Source: Gemmatimonadota bacterium
GTDB taxonomy: Bacteria; Gemmatimonadota; Gemmatimonadetes; Gemmatimonadales; Gemmatimonadaceae
Direction: 5' to 3'
Assembly (NCBI GenBank): GCA_016871855.1
Contig: VHBQ01000001.1
Coordinates: 91,752 to 155,751 of the forward strand
DNA: 64,000 bases
Below are positions 1-10,683 of this stretch, piece by piece. Both the position numbers and the translations under genes were made by a program. Under the pieces are notes generated by a model. It saw nothing but the letters and a program-made list of their open reading frames with translations. It was not told the origin of the DNA and searched no databases. Numbering within the stretch: the stretch's first letter is position 1; the number at the start of each line of letters is the position of its first letter.

Positions 1-383
1 GTGGGGAGGAAGTTCTTGCGATGAACATGCAGCAGGACGGGTTCCGCCCCGCCGAGCCGGGCGTAGAGCGCGCTGTTGTACAGCGTGCCGTCGTGCCGTT
101 CGTAGAAGCCCACCATGACGTCAATGGTGGAGCCTGGCCGCGCGGCCGCGCGCCAGTGCGCGTCGAGCGTTCGCACCACCTCGTCGGGCGTCATCGCGTT
201 TTCGCGGATGCCCCCCTCGACGAAGTAGCCCGACAACGACGCCTCGGGGAACTGCACGACGTGCGGCGGCGGCTCGAGAGCCGCGGCCTGCGCCAGCACC
301 TCCCCCGCGCGGGCGAGGTTGGCGGCCACGTCGCCCTTCTTGGGGCGGAACTGCGCGATGGCGAGTCGGAGCATGGACATCAT
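1..383 (-). CDS. Carbon-nitrogen hydrolase (nitrilase superfamily; possibly the glutaminase part of an NAD+ synthase), truncated at the window edge
   Basis: Reverse-strand translation M(M)SMLRLAIAQFRPKKGDVAANLARAGEVL...VVQFPEASLSGYF...VMVGFYERHDGTLYNSALY...VLLHVHRKNFLPT matches the nitrilase-fold N-terminus (E of FPE, K of HRKNFLP). Confidence 0.85.
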   Translation of the reverse strand, partial: MMSMLRLAIAQFRPKKGDVAANLARAGEVLAQAAALEPPPHVVQFPEASLSGYFVEGGIRENAMTPDEVVRTLDAHWRAAARPGSTIDVMVGFYERHDGTLYNSALYARLGGAEPVLLHVHRKNFLP

Positions 384-428
384 TCCAATTGTCGCATGGA
401 GTCGGAACGGGAGCAACAGTTGGACCGG

Positions 429-546
429 GGGGAACGGAGAGGAGGTAGAGGCGAAGGGACGAGGGCTGAGACGGGGAACGGGGCACGCGTCCCCCGTTCC
501 GCCCCTCGCCCCTCGTCCCTTCGCCTCTACCTCCTCCCCGTTCCCC
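429..546. repeat. Long nested inverted repeat, family A copy 1 (37-38 bp outer arms, inner GGAACGGGG/CCCCGTTCC arms)
   Basis: Arms 429-465 and 509-546 are reverse complements with one mismatch (GGGGAACGGRGAGGAGGTAGAGGCGAAGGGACGAGGG). Confidence 0.9.
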
Positions 547-575
547 TTTTCCCCGCTTTGGGGTAAAACTCCTTC

Positions 576-2591
576 ATGCCCGCTCGCTTCGCCCCGTGCG
601 TTCTCCTCGTTCCGTGCCTGTTGGGGGCCCAGCAACCGGCCACCCCCAAGCCATCCACGGGCGAGGCCTGGCAGATCACGCCTTTGGCGCAGTCGTCGCA
701 GGTCTACGCCCGCGACGGCTCCCTCATCGGCGAGATCGGGCGGCAGTGGCGCACCTCGGTGCCGCTCTCGTCGCTGCCGCGCTATCTGCCGCAGGCGGTC
801 ATCGCCGTGGAGGATAGGCGCTTCTACCAGCACGACGGCGTGGACCTCGTTGGCATCGCTGGCGCCGTGAAGGACAACCTGATGGGGGACTCGCGCGGAG
901 CGTCCACCATCACCCAGCAGCTCGTGGGCAACCTGCATCCCGACATCGTGGACCGCAGGGAGCGCGGGCTCGCCGGTGTGCCACGCAAGCTCCGCGAGCA
1001 ACGTGCGGCGCGCGAGATGGAACGGCGCTACACCAAGGAGCAGATCCTCGAGGCGTACCTCAACGCCATTCACTTCGGGCGCAACTGGTTCGGGGTGGAG
1101 GCGGCGGCCCGCCATTACTTCGGGAAGAGCGCAACGCGCGTCACGCTCGCCGAGGCGGCATCGCTCGCCGCGCTCCCGAAGGGGCCGGCGATCTACGATC
1201 CGGCGCGTCATCCCGAGCGCAACCGCAACCGGCGGAACGCCATTCTCGACCTGATGGCCGCGCAGGGCTTCATCACGCGTCCCCAGGCGGCGACGGCCAA
1301 GGCGACGCCGGTGACGACCATCTCGAACGGCGGCCTCCCGTCGAGCGCCCCGTGGTTCGTGGATGTCGTGCGCACGCAGCTTGAGCGGGCCGGCGTGCCG
1401 GTGGGGCAGGGCGGCTTCAAGGTGGTCACCACGCTCGACCCGCAGCTCCAGAACGCGGCCTGGGTCGCGCTGGTCGAAGGCACCGCCGCGGTGGAATCGC
1501 GCGCTGGATATCGCAACCCGACGTACGCGAAACACCCCAAGGGGAGCACCGACTACCTGCAGGGGATGGTCGTCGCCATCGAGCCGACGTCCGGCGACGT
1601 GCGGGCGCTGGTGGGCGGGCGCAGCTACCGGGAGGCGCCGTTCAATCGCGCGGTGAACGGCGTCCGTCAGCCGGGGTCGGCATTCAAGCCGTTCGTGTAC
1701 GCGCGGGCGATCCTCGACTCGATCCCCGCCAACGCGATCGTCCCCGACACCTCGCTCGAACTGGCCTTTGACCGTGGGCAGTTGTACCGCCCGCGGAACG
1801 CGGATGGCGAGTTCCTCGGCGACCTCACACTGCGCGAGGCGCTGGCGCGTTCACGCAACCCGGTCGCGGTGCAGCTCTGGCAGCGCGTCACGGGCGATTC
1901 GGTCATCGCGTTGGCGCGGCGCATGGGAATTCGTTCGTACATCGCGCCGTGGCCGTCGAGCGCCATCGGCGCGTCGGCGGTCCAGCCGCTCGACCTCGTC
2001 GCCGCGTTCACGGCCTTTCCCAACCTTGGGACGCCAGCGGAGCCGCGGTTCATCGTCCGCGCGGAAGACGCGGCGGGGCGGGTGGTGTTCTCTCAGGGCG
2101 TGCGGACGCTGCCGCCGGCGATGACCCCGGAGGCGGCGTTCATCGTGCGCGAACTGATGCGCGACGTCGTGGACCGGGGGACGGCGACGGTCGTGCGCCG
2201 CTACCTCCCGCCGACGGTGCCGGTGGCCGGAAAGACCGGGACGACGGATGACAACACCGACGTCTGGTTCGTCGGCGCGACCACTGATCTGGTCGCCGGG
2301 GTCTGGCTGGGGTTTGATCGGCCCCGTTCCATCATGGCCGGCGCCGCCGGCGGCACGCTGGCCGCACCGATCTTCGGACAGATGCTCGCACGCTCAGGGT
2401 ACGGCCGCACCGGCGAGTGGACGGCGCCGCCGGGGCTGGTGACCGCCGAGCTCGACCGGGTGACCGGCAAGCTGGCCGAGGCGGCGACGCCGCCCGAGCG
2501 ACGCTATTTGGAGTACTTTCTACCCGGGACCGAGCCCGGAGCGCTCCGCGTGGATGCGCGCCGGCTCTTTGGCTGGGGCCCCATTCCCTAA
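576..2591 (+). CDS. Class A penicillin-binding protein (transglycosylase/transpeptidase, PBP1A-like)
   Basis: EDRRFYQHDGVD, GGSTITQQL-like GASTITQQLVGNL, RRYTKEQILEAYLN; transpeptidase motifs QPGSAFKPF and AGKTGTTDD. Confidence 0.93.
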   Translation: MPARFAPCVLLVPCLLGAQQPATPKPSTGEAWQITPLAQSSQVYARDGSLIGEIGRQWRTSVPLSSLPRYLPQAVIAVEDRRFYQHDGVDLVGIAGAVKDNLMGDSRGASTITQQLVGNLHPDIVDRRERGLAGVPRKLREQRAAREMERRYTKEQILEAYLNAIHFGRNWFGVEAAARHYFGKSATRVTLAEAASLAALPKGPAIYDPARHPERNRNRRNAILDLMAAQGFITRPQAATAKATPVTTISNGGLPSSAPWFVDVVRTQLERAGVPVGQGGFKVVTTLDPQLQNAAWVALVEGTAAVESRAGYRNPTYAKHPKGSTDYLQGMVVAIEPTSGDVRALVGGRSYREAPFNRAVNGVRQPGSAFKPFVYARAILDSIPANAIVPDTSLELAFDRGQLYRPRNADGEFLGDLTLREALARSRNPVAVQLWQRVTGDSVIALARRMGIRSYIAPWPSSAIGASAVQPLDLVAAFTAFPNLGTPAEPRFIVRAEDAAGRVVFSQGVRTLPPAMTPEAAFIVRELMRDVVDRGTATVVRRYLPPTVPVAGKTGTTDDNTDVWFVGATTDLVAGVWLGFDRPRSIMAGAAGGTLAAPIFGQMLARSGYGRTGEWTAPPGLVTAELDRVTGKLAEAATPPERRYLEYFLPGTEPGALRVDARRLFGWGPIP

Positions 2592-2606
2592 CGTCCGCCT
2601 CTCCGC

Positions 2607-3782
2607 ATGCAGCTCACGCACGTCCAGAAACTGAGCGTGACCGTTGGCGCGGCGATGGTCGTGCTCGGGGGATTTGCCGCGCTCTCGTACTACTTCTCGT
2701 CTCGGCTGGTTGCCACTGATCGCGCCGTGGAGCGCGCCAATGGCAACATGGCAGCCGCGCTGCAGTTGATCGTGGCGCGAGAGAACGGAGAGCGGTCTGC
2801 GAAGGCCTACGTGGTGCGCCCGGACAGCCTCAGTCTCACGGCGGTGCGGTCGGCGCAGACGATGGCAGAGGATGCCCTCGACGTGCTGACGCACGGGACC
2901 GAGGACAACCCAGACCAGGCGCGGGCCATCCAGGCGCTGGGCGCGGGAGTCGCGGCGAGCTTCGACGCCTTCCGGTCCACCGTGCTGGTGCGCGACCGCG
3001 CGGGGTCGGATTCCGCCCGTTTGGTGCTCAACGGCGAGGTCGCGTTGCGCACGGCCGACTCGCTGATGACGATGGTCTCGCGCATTCGCGCCGAGGAACT
3101 ACGCGTGCTGGCGGAGAAGACGCGCCTGCAGAGCGAGCACAGCGTGGCCTCGCAGCGGGTCATTCTTGTGGCCATGGTGCTCAGCTTCCTGCTCGCCGGC
3201 GTTGCCCTCCAGCCGGTCCGGATGCACGTCGCGACACGGATCACGTCGCACATTGTGCGGGAGCACGTGTCCGGCGGCGGGTTGAGCGGCGACGCGGATG
3301 CGCGGCAACTGAAGGCGCTGCATCAGCTGGCGGCCGCGATGACCAGCACAGGACCGGCAGCCCACAACATCCAGGCGCTCGTCAACGCCACGGAGCCGCT
3401 GGCGCCGACGCTCGCGGCGGTACTCGCCGAGGATGGCTCGGGCGGGTTTAACGTGGCGGCCACGTCCAACGAGGCGCTGCAGCGGATTTCGCCGGCGCTG
3501 GGCCGCGCGGCTGCGGCGGCCTTGCGCGAGGGGATGACGGCCTCGGCGGACTCCCGGGACGAGCGCGACCGCCGGTGGGGATCGCTCGAGGAACTCGACG
3601 TGTGCGGCGCCCGCGGCGCGGCGTATCTTGTGCCGCTGGCGCGCACGGATGCCCCCGGCGGCGTGCTTGTGCTAGCGTTCGCTGAGGACCGCTCGCTGTC
3701 CGATGATGAACTGAAGTTCGCTGCTACGCTGGGCCGCCTCGGCGGATCGGTCGTGGCGTCTCGCTCCCAATCCCTTTCGTGA
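2607..3782 (+). CDS. Membrane-anchored sensor-like protein (N-terminal TM, periplasmic helical region, second TM, GAF-like C-terminus)
   Basis: 391 aa ORF with two hydrophobic segments (VTVGAAMVVLGGFAALSYYF; VILVAMVLSFLLAGVAL) and a soluble C-terminal domain; no kinase or MCP signalling domain recognised. Confidence 0.6.
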   Translation: MQLTHVQKLSVTVGAAMVVLGGFAALSYYFSSRLVATDRAVERANGNMAAALQLIVARENGERSAKAYVVRPDSLSLTAVRSAQTMAEDALDVLTHGTEDNPDQARAIQALGAGVAASFDAFRSTVLVRDRAGSDSARLVLNGEVALRTADSLMTMVSRIRAEELRVLAEKTRLQSEHSVASQRVILVAMVLSFLLAGVALQPVRMHVATRITSHIVREHVSGGGLSGDADARQLKALHQLAAAMTSTGPAAHNIQALVNATEPLAPTLAAVLAEDGSGGFNVAATSNEALQRISPALGRAAAAALREGMTASADSRDERDRRWGSLEELDVCGARGAAYLVPLARTDAPGGVLVLAFAEDRSLSDDELKFAATLGRLGGSVVASRSQSLS

Positions 3783-3792
3783 ACGACGGCTC

Positions 3793-5430
3793 ATGACCCC
3801 ACTTCCGCTGCCGCCACGCGCGGCTCGCCGTACTCTCCTCGTCGCCGTGCTCGCGGCCGCCGCGTGTTCTGGCGGTGACAGCACCTCGCCGACGAAGCCG
3901 ACGGCAGTGCAGGCCGTCGCTGGCTCCGGGGCCAGCACCACCGTGGGCACGGCGCTGGCGACCTCACCAACGTTTGCCGTGACCGATGCGGCCGGGCACG
4001 CGCTGGGCAACGTGGCCGTGACTATCGCGGTCACGGGGGGCGGCGGCACGCTGAGCGGCGCGCCCACCAAAACGTCGTCGGGCCCGACCTCGATCGGAAC
4101 GTGGACGCTCGGCACGACCGCCGGCACGAACACGCTGACGGTCACCGTAGCCGGTCTCACGCCGCTGACCATCACCGCGACGGGCACGGCCGCGGCTCCC
4201 GCGAAGGTCACCGCGGTGACCGGAAACGTGGCGACCGCCCGGGCCGGCGACGTGCTCAGCGCGCCGACGGCGTTCACCGTGCAGGATCAGTACGGCAACG
4301 GTGTCGCGAACCAGGCGGTGACGTTTGCGGTGACGGCCGGCGGCGGCAGCGTCTCGCCGGCGACAGCCACCACGAACGCCAGCGGCAGCGCCTCAACGAC
4401 GTGGCGGCTCGGCAACCGTGGCGGCACGCAGACCATGTCTGCCACAGCGGGGAGCTTCTCGACCACGTTCAGCGCGACGATTCAGTCGAGCTTCACGCTC
4501 GACTTGCGCTTCTTTGGGCCGGCGATGTCAACCGAGGCGCAGGCGGCGTTCACGAACGCGGCGGCCCGCATCCGGGCGGCGATCGTCGGGCAACTCTCGA
4601 CCGTGAACCTCCAAGGGGCGGATCTCGCAGGATGCGGTGTCTCAGGCCTGACTGGGACCCTGAACGAGTCGACCAACGGCGTCCTCATCTATGCCGGCGT
4701 TGCCGCGATCGACGGCGCCGGCAAGGTGCTCGCGCAGGCGGGCCCGTGCTATGTGCGCAACCAGACCATCCTGCCCGCGGTCGGCACGATGAAGTTCGAC
4801 GAGGCGGATATCCAGAACTACATCACGTCAGGGCGCTTCGAAGCGCTGGTGCTGCACGAGATGAACCACGTGGTGGGGTTCGGCACCATCTGGCCGGACA
4901 AGAACCTCCTCCAGAATCCCGCCTTCACGAACTCCGAGAACCCGGTGCCGACCGGAAGCACCAACCCACGCTTCACCGGCGCGGCGTCGTTGGCGCAGTG
5001 CCTGTCGCTGCCTGGCGTCAGCGCCAACCACTGCGCGGCCGGCGGCAGCATCGCGGTCGAGCACTGCGGCACGGCCGGCACGGCAGACGGCCACTGGCGT
5101 GAGGTGTTCACGGCCACGTGCACGGGGACCAACAACGCCCCCGTGGGCGGCACGGCGGCCTTCGACGCCGAGTTGATGACGGGCTACGTCGAGGGAACGT
5201 CGAACATGCCGTGGAGCACGATGACGCTCGCGCAGTACACGGACCTCGGGTACAGCGTCAACCTGTTGGCCGCCGACACCTACACCGTGCCGAGCCTGAT
5301 GACGATGGCGCGCCTGCGGCTCGCCGCGGAGGCGGCGGGTGCGGACAGGGCGCAGGAACAGTTGCTGCGGCCGCGCTTCACGGTCGGCGGCGGTCGCATC
5401 CAGGCCATTCGGCGGGAGAACCAGCGATGA
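3793..5430 (+). CDS. Secreted Ig-like (Big_1-like) repeat protein with leishmanolysin-like zinc metallopeptidase domain
   Basis: Lipoprotein-like N-terminus (LLVAVLAAAACSGG), two VTGNVATARAGDVLSAPTAFTVQDQYGNGVANQAVTF-type Ig-like repeats, HExxH motif in LVLHEMNHVVGFGTIW. Confidence 0.75.
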   Translation: MTPLPLPPRAARRTLLVAVLAAAACSGGDSTSPTKPTAVQAVAGSGASTTVGTALATSPTFAVTDAAGHALGNVAVTIAVTGGGGTLSGAPTKTSSGPTSIGTWTLGTTAGTNTLTVTVAGLTPLTITATGTAAAPAKVTAVTGNVATARAGDVLSAPTAFTVQDQYGNGVANQAVTFAVTAGGGSVSPATATTNASGSASTTWRLGNRGGTQTMSATAGSFSTTFSATIQSSFTLDLRFFGPAMSTEAQAAFTNAAARIRAAIVGQLSTVNLQGADLAGCGVSGLTGTLNESTNGVLIYAGVAAIDGAGKVLAQAGPCYVRNQTILPAVGTMKFDEADIQNYITSGRFEALVLHEMNHVVGFGTIWPDKNLLQNPAFTNSENPVPTGSTNPRFTGAASLAQCLSLPGVSANHCAAGGSIAVEHCGTAGTADGHWREVFTATCTGTNNAPVGGTAAFDAELMTGYVEGTSNMPWSTMTLAQYTDLGYSVNLLAADTYTVPSLMTMARLRLAAEAAGADRAQEQLLRPRFTVGGGRIQAIRRENQR

Positions 5431-5729
5431 ATCGCATTCCCATGCAGGGGCTGCTCGCGACGGTGCTGCTTGTGGCCGCGTGCGGTGGCAAGAGCGATTC
5501 GGCGGCCACCCCGGCCGCCGACTCCACCGCGGTCGCACCGGCGGCCGTGCCCGACAGCACGCCGGCGATGGACAGCGCGGCCAAGCCGACCGCCGACAGC
5601 GCAGCCGCGCCGGCAGCCGCAAAGCCCGCGGCGCCGAAGCAAGAAACCGGCGACTACGACAAGGCCATTCGGCCGCGCTTCAAGGTGGACGAGAAGACGG
5701 GGAAGATTGATACGATCAAACGGCCGTAG
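5427..5729 (+). CDS. Small Ala/Asp-rich lipoprotein
   Basis: ATG overlaps the upstream TGA (ATGA); MNRIPMQGLLATVLLVAACGGKSDSAAT... lipobox; 100 aa; ends AIRPRFKVDEKTGKIDTIKRP. Confidence 0.7.
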   Translation: MNRIPMQGLLATVLLVAACGGKSDSAATPAADSTAVAPAAVPDSTPAMDSAAKPTADSAAAPAAAKPAAPKQETGDYDKAIRPRFKVDEKTGKIDTIKRP

Positions 5730-5736
5730 ACGGCGC

Positions 5737-5849
5737 GGAACGAGGAGGAGGTAGAGGCGAAGGGACGAGGTTTGGGATGCGGAACGAGGCACGACGCCCC
5801 GTTCCACCCCTCAAACCTCGTCCCTTCGCCTCTACCTCCTCCTCGTTCC
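5737..5849. repeat. Long nested inverted repeat, family A copy 2 (perfect 38 bp arms)
   Basis: 5737-5774 GGAACGAGGAGGAGGTAGAGGCGAAGGGACGAGGTTTG is the exact reverse complement of 5812-5849. Confidence 0.95.
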
Positions 5850-5857
5850 CCGCCTCG

Positions 5858-8414
<2,557 letters not shown>

Positions 8415-8718
8415 AAGGATCCTGGGTGCGTAACACGCATGCCTGGGGGCTGCGACGTGCAACCCCCTCTACGTACAGCAACTGGCGTACCAGAGTGGGC
8501 GTTCCCGCGCGTCAGGGCGCGGCACGCGGCGGCTGGTCGCTCTCTTGAAGCTGAGATACGACATAACGGCGGGTCCTGCAACTTTCCCCTGCCGTGGTGA
8601 CGTAGGGAGGCTGACAATTCGCGCGTTTCGCGGGTCGGTGCAATGACCGCGGCGCGGGGCGCTCGCGCCCTGCGCCGCCTCGCGCGCTGGCAACGCGTTT
8701 CTTACCTTTCCCCACCCC

Positions 8719-10683
8719 GTGGAAGAATCCCTCCTCTCCAAGTCCGAAGCCGAATTGCGCTCGCACATCGCGAGCGTGTTCGACAGCGCGTACGAACTCG
8801 ACCGGGAGATCGGGCGCGGCGGGATGGGGATCGTCTTCAAGGCGCGCGACCGGCGGCTCAAGCGGCCGGTTGCGGTGAAGCTGCTGCCGCCGGAGCTCGC
8901 CTTTCGCTCGGAGATTCGCTCGCGCTTCCTGCGCGAGGCCGAGACGGCCGCGCAGTTGAGCCATCCCAACATCGTCCCCATCTACTCGGTGGACGAGAAG
9001 GGCGGGCTGGTCTTCTTCGTGATGGGTTTCATCGACGGCGACAACCTCGCGAAGCGCATCCGCGACCGCGGGCCCATGCCGCCCGACGAGGTGCGCCGCA
9101 TCCTGCGGGACGTCGCCGACGCCCTGGCCTACGCGCACGCGAACAAGGTGGTGCACCGCGACATCAAGCCCGACAACATCCTGCTCGACGCGCAGTCGCA
9201 GCGGCCGATGGTGACGGACTTCGGGATCGCGCGCGCGATCAGCGAGGGCGGGGAGGCGCGCCTCACGGCGACGGGCATCGCCATCGGCACGCCGGCGTTC
9301 ATGAGCCCGGAACAGTCGGCGGGCGATCGCGACGTGGACGGGCGCAGCGACCTCTATTCGCTCGGCGTCGTCGCGTACCAGATGCTATGCGGCGACCTGC
9401 CGTTCAACGCGACCAGCACGCCGGCGCTGCTGGTCAAGCATCTCTCGGAGCGCCCGATCCCGATTGAACAGCGCGCCAGCGTGCCGCCAGACCTCGGTCG
9501 CGCGGTGATGCTCCTGCTGGAGAAGGATCCCGCCAACCGCATCCAGTCGGCCGCCGCGTTGAAGTCGGCGCTGGAGACCGGCCAGGTGCCGGCGCTGCCG
9601 GCAACCGCGGGGAGCGCGTATCCGCAGGCGCCGTCGCCGTTCGCGACCGCTGGCGCGAGGCTGCCGTCGTCCACGGGCGCAGCGTTCACGCCGCAGCCGC
9701 TGACGACGTATCCCGACGGTGAGCGCCTGCCGACCTCGGATGAGTTGGCGCGATGGAACGCGCCCATGGTGGTGGAATTCCGCCGTCGCATCGCCCCGTT
9801 CATCTGGGTGAACGGCGCATTCGTCGCCGTGAACTTGCTGGGCGGCCCCAACCTGCTGTTCGTAACCGCGTTCTGGAGCATCAGCATCGCGTACAAATAC
9901 GCCAAGCTCTGGAGTGAGGGGTACGACTGGCACGACGTCTTCCGCCAGCCGCGCGAGCGAATGGTCGGCGACGTCTTCGCTGAGTGGGGCGAGGACGTGT
10001 GCTCGCTGGTTGACAGCAAGACGCGCGAGCGGGTGCGGACGCGGCATCGTCTGCGCGCGGCGCGCCCCGACCTGCTGCGCTCACCGGCCGCGCCGGCGGT
10101 GCTGTCATCCGGCGATGCCGCGGCGCTGGGAAGCGGGCCGCACGCCGCCGCGGCGCGTGATGCGCTGGTCGACCGCGACGAGATTATCCGCCTCGTCGAG
10201 AGCATGCCGCGCGGCGAACGCGCGCGCATTCCGGACGTCATCGCCAGCGCGTCGACGCTCGCCGAGACGGTGCTCGCGCTGGCCGCCCAGATCGCCGACG
10301 TCGAACGCGCGGCGCAGGGGATGTCGGCGCCGGCCATCGATCGGGAGATCATGGCGCTCGAGGCCGCAGCCAACCCGCTGGACGTGTCGGCCAGCGAGGA
10401 GCGGGTGCGTCGGCTGGCCATGCTCAAGCGCCAGCGGCGCACGGTGGTGGATGTCGATCGACGCCGCGACACGCTCGCCGCGCGGCTGGACGGCTGCTCG
10501 CTCGCGCTCAAGAACATGCGCTTCGACGTGCTGCGCCTGAAGACTGGCGCGCAGACGTACCAGCACGTCACCACGATCGCCGAGCAGGCGATGCAACTGG
10601 CCCGCGAGGTGGACAGCGCCGTGTACGTGGCTGACGAGATGGCCAAGATCCGCCCGCGCGCCGGCGCGAAGGAACGCCGATGA
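8719..10683 (+). CDS. Ser/Thr protein kinase with C-terminal membrane and coiled-coil region (paralog 1)
   Basis: Hanks motifs GRGGMGIVFKARD, VAVK, HRDIKPDNI, DFGIA, GTPAFMSPEQ; GTG start. Confidence 0.93.
   Translation: MEESLLSKSEAELRSHIASVFDSAYELDREIGRGGMGIVFKARDRRLKRPVAVKLLPPELAFRSEIRSRFLREAETAAQLSHPNIVPIYSVDEKGGLVFFVMGFIDGDNLAKRIRDRGPMPPDEVRRILRDVADALAYAHANKVVHRDIKPDNILLDAQSQRPMVTDFGIARAISEGGEARLTATGIAIGTPAFMSPEQSAGDRDVDGRSDLYSLGVVAYQMLCGDLPFNATSTPALLVKHLSERPIPIEQRASVPPDLGRAVMLLLEKDPANRIQSAAALKSALETGQVPALPATAGSAYPQAPSPFATAGARLPSSTGAAFTPQPLTTYPDGERLPTSDELARWNAPMVVEFRRRIAPFIWVNGAFVAVNLLGGPNLLFVTAFWSISIAYKYAKLWSEGYDWHDVFRQPRERMVGDVFAEWGEDVCSLVDSKTRERVRTRHRLRAARPDLLRSPAAPAVLSSGDAAALGSGPHAAAARDALVDRDEIIRLVESMPRGERARIPDVIASASTLAETVLALAAQIADVERAAQGMSAPAIDREIMALEAAANPLDVSASEERVRRLAMLKRQRRTVVDVDRRRDTLAARLDGCSLALKNMRFDVLRLKTGAQTYQHVTTIAEQAMQLAREVDSAVYVADEMAKIRPRAGAKERR

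Noticed and set aside
429-546. Family A repeat as a CRISPR array or IS terminal repeats
   Set aside because: No regular spacer series, no transposase, and no target-site duplication visible.
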